From contig CAMTFK010000046.1 of NCBI GenBank assembly GCA_947071285.1, positions 1 through 26,712 on the forward strand: a stretch of DNA of 26,712 nucleotides. Direction: 5' to 3'. Source of the DNA: an uncultured Bacteroides sp. Its GTDB lineage: Bacteria > Bacteroidota > Bacteroidia > Bacteroidales > Bacteroidaceae. The notes under the pieces are model-generated. The model was not told the DNA's origin, made no database searches, and saw only the letters and a program-made list of their open reading frames with translations. Shown in pieces: positions 23,473 through 26,712 of this stretch. Both the position numbers and the translations under genes were made by a program. How positions within the stretch are numbered: the stretch's first letter is position 1; each line of letters starts with the position of its first letter.

Positions 23473-24904
23473 CATAAACTTCTACGCAAAGATAGTAGAG
23501 AAGTTCGTACAGACCGGAGAGTGTGCCGAAAACGCATATGGCGAAACGGAAGACCCTCTGTATCTTTATCTGCTTTCCATCATGAACAACCCTTCCATCA
23601 AACTGCAAGTTCTGGAAAATAAAGTTCATGCACGCATATTCTATGACATCACCACACAGTTCGTCTGGCAATTCCTTGAACAGGAGAAGTTCCAGATGCA
23701 AAGAGCGCAGTCCGAACTCGGAGAAATGGAAAGTGCCCTCGACTGGATAAAGGAGAAGCGCGACGGCTGGCAGGCCCTTCTGAGAAAAATCAAAAAAGAC
23801 TATAAGGAAAATGCTTTCGACGAGCCATTCTACGAGCACATGTTCGGCGACAAAGAACAGCAGCACGACCCTTCCGTCTGGGAGAAAATGCTGAGCGACT
23901 GGGAAGACTCTTTCCAGCAGAAACTACAGGAACAGAAAGAGAAAAACCTGAACGACCGGAAAGACTTTCTGGAAAAGAAACTGAAGACCAGCCTGAGCAA
24001 GATACCGGAGTATCTGGAAGAGCACCAGGTGGAGCAAGAGGAATTCCTCCAGGCATGGAGCATGATGAACGGTCTTTGGAATACTATCGACTTCGAGAGC
24101 ATCCGCAAAATCGTAAAACTGCAAAAAGAGTATCCCGAACTCCTGAAAGTAGCCAACCGCATGGGCCGGATTGCCGACGACGAAGGTAGTAAACAGGTAT
24201 ACGTGACGGAGGGTAGCGTCTACAAGCTGTCCCACTCACAAAAAAGCGACATTCTGGGTGTCACCACCGGCAACGACCTGAACGCCCTGCTTCCCTCGGA
24301 ATTGCTCTACTACTCGGACAGCGAGTTACAAGACGTCTTCATGCTGAAATACTTCACGCAGAAGTTGCAAACCTTCCGCTACAAATCGGAAATCATGCAA
24401 CCTTCCCGACGACTGGAAGCGAAGCCCGCCGTCCTGAAAGGCCCGATGATTGTGTGCCTCGACACATCAGGCAGTATGACGGGAAAACCGGAGAAAATGG
24501 CTAATTCCCTGCTGATAAAGCTCATCGAAATAGCGGAGTTGCAGGACAGGGAATGTTTTCTGATTTCTTTCTCCGTAGCCACCCGGACCATCGACGTACG
24601 GCGTGAACGGCAGAAACTGATGGAGTTTTTCAGCCACCCGTTCACCGGTGATACGGATGCCACCCGGATGCTGAAAGACACATTCAGAATGCTCGACCAG
24701 AACCGTTATATGAATGCAGACGTTCTATTAATCAGTGATTTCCGCATACCGGAATGTAAACCGGAATTAATAAAGCAAATGCAAGCAAACCGGGAGAAAG
24801 GAACTTTCTTCTACGGTCTGCAGATAGGTATTGCCCCCAACGATTGGGTGGAATACTTCGATCACATGTACAAAGTGGAATACCAGGTTTCACGACGTAA
24901 CTAA
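23444..24904 (+). CDS. viaA: VWA-domain protein ViaA, RavA partner
   Basis: The 486-residue protein has a long helical, highly charged N-terminal half (about 80-240, coiled-coil-like with many E/K/Q) and a C-terminal von Willebrand A domain from about 333. The metal-ion (MIDAS) motif is DTSGS (D340-S342-S344), with the later Thr/Asp positions probably in TGDTDAT and LLISDFRIPE. This arrangement is that of ViaA. I choose the ATG at 23444 (MAGLTKKKYD); a TTG at 23408 would lengthen the overlap with ravA further. The overlap of 29 nt implies coupled translation. The stop (24902-24904) is 23 nt from the convergent HAD gene. Family assignment is strong because the gene partner matches. Confidence 0.9.
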   Translation: MAGLTKKKYDINFYAKIVEKFVQTGECAENAYGETEDPLYLYLLSIMNNPSIKLQVLENKVHARIFYDITTQFVWQFLEQEKFQMQRAQSELGEMESALDWIKEKRDGWQALLRKIKKDYKENAFDEPFYEHMFGDKEQQHDPSVWEKMLSDWEDSFQQKLQEQKEKNLNDRKDFLEKKLKTSLSKIPEYLEEHQVEQEEFLQAWSMMNGLWNTIDFESIRKIVKLQKEYPELLKVANRMGRIADDEGSKQVYVTEGSVYKLSHSQKSDILGVTTGNDLNALLPSELLYYSDSELQDVFMLKYFTQKLQTFRYKSEIMQPSRRLEAKPAVLKGPMIVCLDTSGSMTGKPEKMANSLLIKLIEIAELQDRECFLISFSVATRTIDVRRERQKLMEFFSHPFTGDTDATRMLKDTFRMLDQNRYMNADVLLISDFRIPECKPELIKQMQANREKGTFFYGLQIGIAPNDWVEYFDHMYKVEYQVSRRN

Positions 24905-24910
24905 CAGCTT

Positions 24911-24933
24911 CTTTGATAGTCGCCCAATCAAAG
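24911..24933. terminator. Small hairpin between convergent viaA and HAD genes
   Basis: CTTTGAT (24911-24917) and ATCAAAG (24927-24933) are perfect complements around a 9-nt loop, and the HAD stop codon lies in the right arm. No T-run follows on either side, so it is only a possible bidirectional terminator. Confidence 0.3.
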
Positions 24934-25620
24934 CCAGTCCAACAATTCCACCGGACTTTTCATCTGTTGCAATCTGGGATGTGTAAACGTCTCCACTACC
25001 TCATGCTGCCACATTACCTCAAAAGGAATATGCACGCCATATCCGCCTATTGCCAGCACAGGCTGAATATCAGATTTCAACGAATTTCCAATCATCAGGA
25101 ATTCCTCAGGAGCCACTTGCAGCACTTGCAACAAGCGGTTATATTCTTTCTCCGTCTTATCAGACATGATTTCAATATGGTCGAAATAAGAAGTCAGTCC
25201 GGAGCGTTTCAGTTTACGTTCCTGATCCAGCAGGTCGCCTTTCGTTGCCACTACCAGCCGATAGCAGCCTTGTTCTTTCAATGCTTTCAGCGTATCTTCC
25301 ACACCGGACAGCAACTCAATCGGCATTTCGAGCAAAGATTTACCCAGAAGAACAATTTGCTGTATCTTCTCTGCTGTAATCGTCTGATTGCTAACCCGCA
25401 AAGCCGTCTCAACCATTGAGATGGTAAATGCTTTGGCACCATAACCCAGACATTCCAGGTTACTCATTTCTGTTTTAAACAGTTCTGCCGAAATCTCCTT
25501 TGCACTGCCATAATCGCTCAGCAACTCCGTATATTTCCGTTCCACTTCCTGAAAGAAAGGCTCATTGCTCCAGAGAGTATCATCTGCATCGAAAGCGATG
25601 ACTTTAATGTTGTGTCTCAT
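24928..25620 (-). CDS. HAD-superfamily hydrolase (phosphatase-like)
   Basis: HAD enzymes cleave phosphate esters via an aspartyl-phosphate. The 230-residue cytoplasmic protein has motif I FDADDTLW (nucleophile D11, acid D13), motif II VVATKGD (Thr), a motif III Lys in SDKTEKEY and motif IV MIGNSLKSDIQP. A helical cap inserted between motifs I and II (about 20-105) places it with the phosphoglycolate-phosphatase-like subfamily I. All catalytic residues are present. It stands alone: convergent to viaA and followed upstream by a long gene-poor stretch. A partial -7-like TATTTTG is seen upstream (near 25650) but lacks one base of the consensus. The substrate cannot be told from the sequence. Confidence 0.92.
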   Translation of the reverse strand: MRHNIKVIAFDADDTLWSNEPFFQEVERKYTELLSDYGSAKEISAELFKTEMSNLECLGYGAKAFTISMVETALRVSNQTITAEKIQQIVLLGKSLLEMPIELLSGVEDTLKALKEQGCYRLVVATKGDLLDQERKLKRSGLTSYFDHIEIMSDKTEKEYNRLLQVLQVAPEEFLMIGNSLKSDIQPVLAIGGYGVHIPFEVMWQHEVVETFTHPRLQQMKSPVELLDWL

Positions 25621-25720
25621 TTCCTATTTTTACGTTACACATTTTATGTAATGCAAAATACGGAATATATTTCGTATAAAACAAAAGAGCATGAACTTTT
25701 AACGCCTCTTACTTTATCTC
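25621..25720. other. AT-rich spacer upstream of the HAD gene
   Basis: Together with 26117-26135 and 26316-26374 this is the part of the 25621-26414 gene-poor stretch not covered by the MITE-like element, the lipoprotein remnant or the promoter. I see no convincing gene or RNA in it. Confidence 0.5.
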
Positions 25721-26116
25721 TTCCCCCCTTCCACACAGTCAAAACGGCTTATTCATCAGCTTTGGCGGGTGGAAGGGTTGGCAGGCATAGACTGGAATAG
25801 CGTCTTACAGGCATTCAAAAGATATGATCATCATTCGTCTGTATGTACAAAAAATGGCACTGCTTTCATGTTTTCATTACTAAGCAATCGTGCGTTAAAA
25901 GAAGAGAGTTACAATCGCCCCACTACAGTCATTCACTTAAACAACTATAGTCATTCGATCGTATGATTCCAGTCGGTATAGTAAACAACTATAGTCGGTC
26001 GATTATAATGTGAAACGAAAGCCATCAAAACAAGCAGGGGTAAATGATAACCACAAAGTACCCTTCCACCCGCTAAAGCTGATAAATAAAGAGGTGGAAA
26101 AAGGTGGAAGGGGGAA
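25721..26116. mobile_element. ~400-bp non-coding element with inverted-repeat ends (MITE-like)
   Basis: The left arm 25721-25778 and right arm 26060-26116 are imperfect inverted repeats. The best part is ATCAGCTTTGGCGGGTGGAA (25754-25773) against the reverse complement of the right arm, ATCAGCTTTAGCGGGTGGAA. Outer ends TTCCCCCCTTCCAC and GTGGAAGGGGGAA also match. Between the arms lie ~280 bp without a convincing gene, carrying a 22-bp-period array. No transposase is present. No clear target-site duplication could be identified by eye. Confidence 0.65.
25922..25995. repeat. Second 22-bp-period array with ACTAYAGT cores
   Basis: Four 8-bp cores occur at 25922 (ACTACAGT), 25944 (ACTATAGT), 25966 (ATTCCAGT, degenerate) and 25988 (ACTATAGT), each exactly 22 bp from the last. 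The sequences following the cores also repeat (CATTC, CATTCG, CGGTA, CGGTCG). The array at 3772-3861 has the same core and period, starting likewise with ACTACAGT. This array is arranged as direct repeats rather than one large palindrome. Confidence 0.75.
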
Positions 26117-26135
26117 TATGCAAGAAACCTAATAG

Positions 26136-26315
26136 ATACATGACAACAGGAAAATAGCTTTTAGCTTTACAATCATTCTCTTACCATTTTACTTCCTCTC
26201 TTGTGATAGTAAACCCTATCCTCATGTATTGCAGTCTACTGATTCTCTTGCAAATATTTGTCCGGACAGTGCAATTGTACTTTTGGAACAATTTAAGGAT
26301 ACTCATTCTTTATAA
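26136..26315 (+). pseudogene. N-terminal remnant of a Bacteroides lipoprotein gene
   Basis: In the frame of positions 26136-26315 the DNA reads a hydrophobic signal, the lipobox-like PFYFLSC, then CDSKPYPHVLQSTDSLANIC and PDSAIVLLEQFKD, and a TAA at 26313. The pattern '...ADSL...PDSALxLL' after a lipid Cys is typical of a large group of Bacteroides TPR-type lipoproteins of several hundred residues. Here it stops after about 45 residues of mature protein and has no ATG in frame, an in-frame TAG lying at 26133-26135. It is therefore most likely a decayed, truncated copy. A functional short peptide cannot be excluded. It sits between the MITE-like element and the lipoprotein at 26415. Confidence 0.5.
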
Positions 26316-26374
26316 TGGACGTCTTATAGTAAGGTTAAAAAAGTGTTTTATAAAAATAGTATATCGATATTTCT

Positions 26375-26382
26375 TATATTTG
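26375..26382 (+). promoter_or_regulatory. -7 box for the lipoprotein at 26415
   Basis: TATATTTG matches TAnnTTTG exactly, 32 nt before the ATG. The -33 region is A/T-rich without a clear TTG, so support rests on the -7 box and its position. Confidence 0.55.
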
Positions 26383-26414
26383 CATTCCATCACTGTCAAT
26401 ATAAAAATTAAAGT

Positions 26415-26712
26415 ATGAGACTGAACTACTCTTTATTCTGGATATTGTTATTACTTTGGAGTGGATGTGATTCTTCGGAAACAGAAACAATAATTGAGCC
26501 GCCAATAGTAGTAGAGAAAGAGCCTGTTGATATAAAAGTATTTATAGAAACAGTACCGGACGGCACAGTTTATAATTATAAAGATTTGTTAGGTAGAGGG
26601 TTTGATTGCAAAAAGAGTACCATTAAAGGATACGCAAATGTAAAAGGTAAAGTCATTGATATAGACCGTCTGTTGAAGGGTGATGGATATGATTGTGTGA
26701 AGCAAGAACCAG
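26415..26712 (+). CDS. Lipoprotein, possibly MACPF (perforin-like) family, N-terminal part
   Basis: The gene runs off the window after 99 codons. It starts MRLNYSLFWILLLLWSGC with a lipobox-like WSGC (lipid Cys18), then an acidic/proline linker (SSETETIIEPPIVVEKEP). The stretch YNYKDLLGRGFDCKKSTIKG, then YANVKGKVIDIDRL, resembles the entry segment of Bacteroides MACPF proteins, where a 'LGxGYD..xxYA....K..ViDid.l' pattern precedes the pore-forming domain. Some of these (BSAP proteins) are secreted antibacterial toxins. The signature MACPF motif Y/W-G-T/S-H-Y lies beyond the window, so the family call is inference. The base composition is more AT-rich than the carbohydrate cluster. It has its own -7 box. 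Confidence 0.55.
   Translation, partial: MRLNYSLFWILLLLWSGCDSSETETIIEPPIVVEKEPVDIKVFIETVPDGTVYNYKDLLGRGFDCKKSTIKGYANVKGKVIDIDRLLKGDGYDCVKQEP

Noticed and set aside
25612..25966. Two short overlapping plus-strand open frames (62 and 65 codons)
   Set aside because: They run through the inverted-repeat arm and the 22-bp array, lack a promoter or recognisable protein pattern, and are best explained as chance.
26203..26418. 71-codon plus-strand frame
   Set aside because: It overlaps, in another frame, a lipoprotein-like reading frame and the -7 box of the following gene; its composition is low-complexity hydrophobic/basic from AT-rich DNA.

Overview
The window looks like chromosomal DNA of a gut Bacteroides or a close relative. 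The evidence is a SusD-family outer-membrane lipoprotein, a one-protein hybrid two-component regulator (HTCS), several GH92/GH89/GH28 glycoside hydrolases, -7 boxes of the Bacteroides type (TAnnTTTG), and gene starts without strong Shine-Dalgarno sequences. No rRNA, tRNA, CRISPR array or complete insertion sequence was seen.

Layout. 1-3530 (+): the 3' end of a susD gene closed by a rho-independent terminator, then a secreted GH92 alpha-mannosidase overlapping a small secreted protein of unknown function. 3531-3936: a gene-free stretch with a dispersed-type inverted repeat and a perfect 39-bp inverted repeat made of four palindromic sites spaced exactly 22 bp apart. It lies in front of an HU-like/winged-helix DNA-binding protein (3937-4551). 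4552-19940 (-): a carbohydrate cluster. In transcription order it runs ADP-forming acyl-CoA synthetase, HTCS, GH89 alpha-N-acetylglucosaminidase, HGSNAT/DUF5009-type membrane acetyltransferase, GH92 lipoprotein, GH28 lipoprotein, histidine phosphatase. Two near-identical ~160-bp inverted-repeat elements lie in this cluster, before the phosphatase-GH28 gap closes and between the acetyltransferase and GH89.

20171-21761 (-): a lipoprotein and a radical SAM/SPASM enzyme whose reading frames overlap by 8 nt, matching the Bacteroidetes rSAM/lipoprotein system (TIGR04133/TIGR04134), whose chemistry is unknown to me. 21868-24904 (+): a divergent pair, MoxR AAA+ ATPase RavA and VWA protein ViaA. 24928-25620 (-): a HAD hydrolase. 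25621-26414: AT-rich and gene-poor. It holds a ~400-bp element with inverted-repeat ends that encloses a second 22-bp-period array with the same 8-bp core as the first, then a remnant of a lipoprotein gene. 26415-end (+): the start of a lipoprotein that may be a MACPF (perforin-like) protein.

Working together: HTCS, GH89, the HGSNAT homologue, GH92 and GH28 probably act on host or dietary glycans with terminal alpha-GlcNAc/GlcN and alpha-mannose. GH89 and HGSNAT correspond to two consecutive enzymes of lysosomal heparan sulfate breakdown. The most notable items are the rSAM/lipoprotein pair, the two 22-bp-phased arrays and the GH89-HGSNAT neighbourhood.
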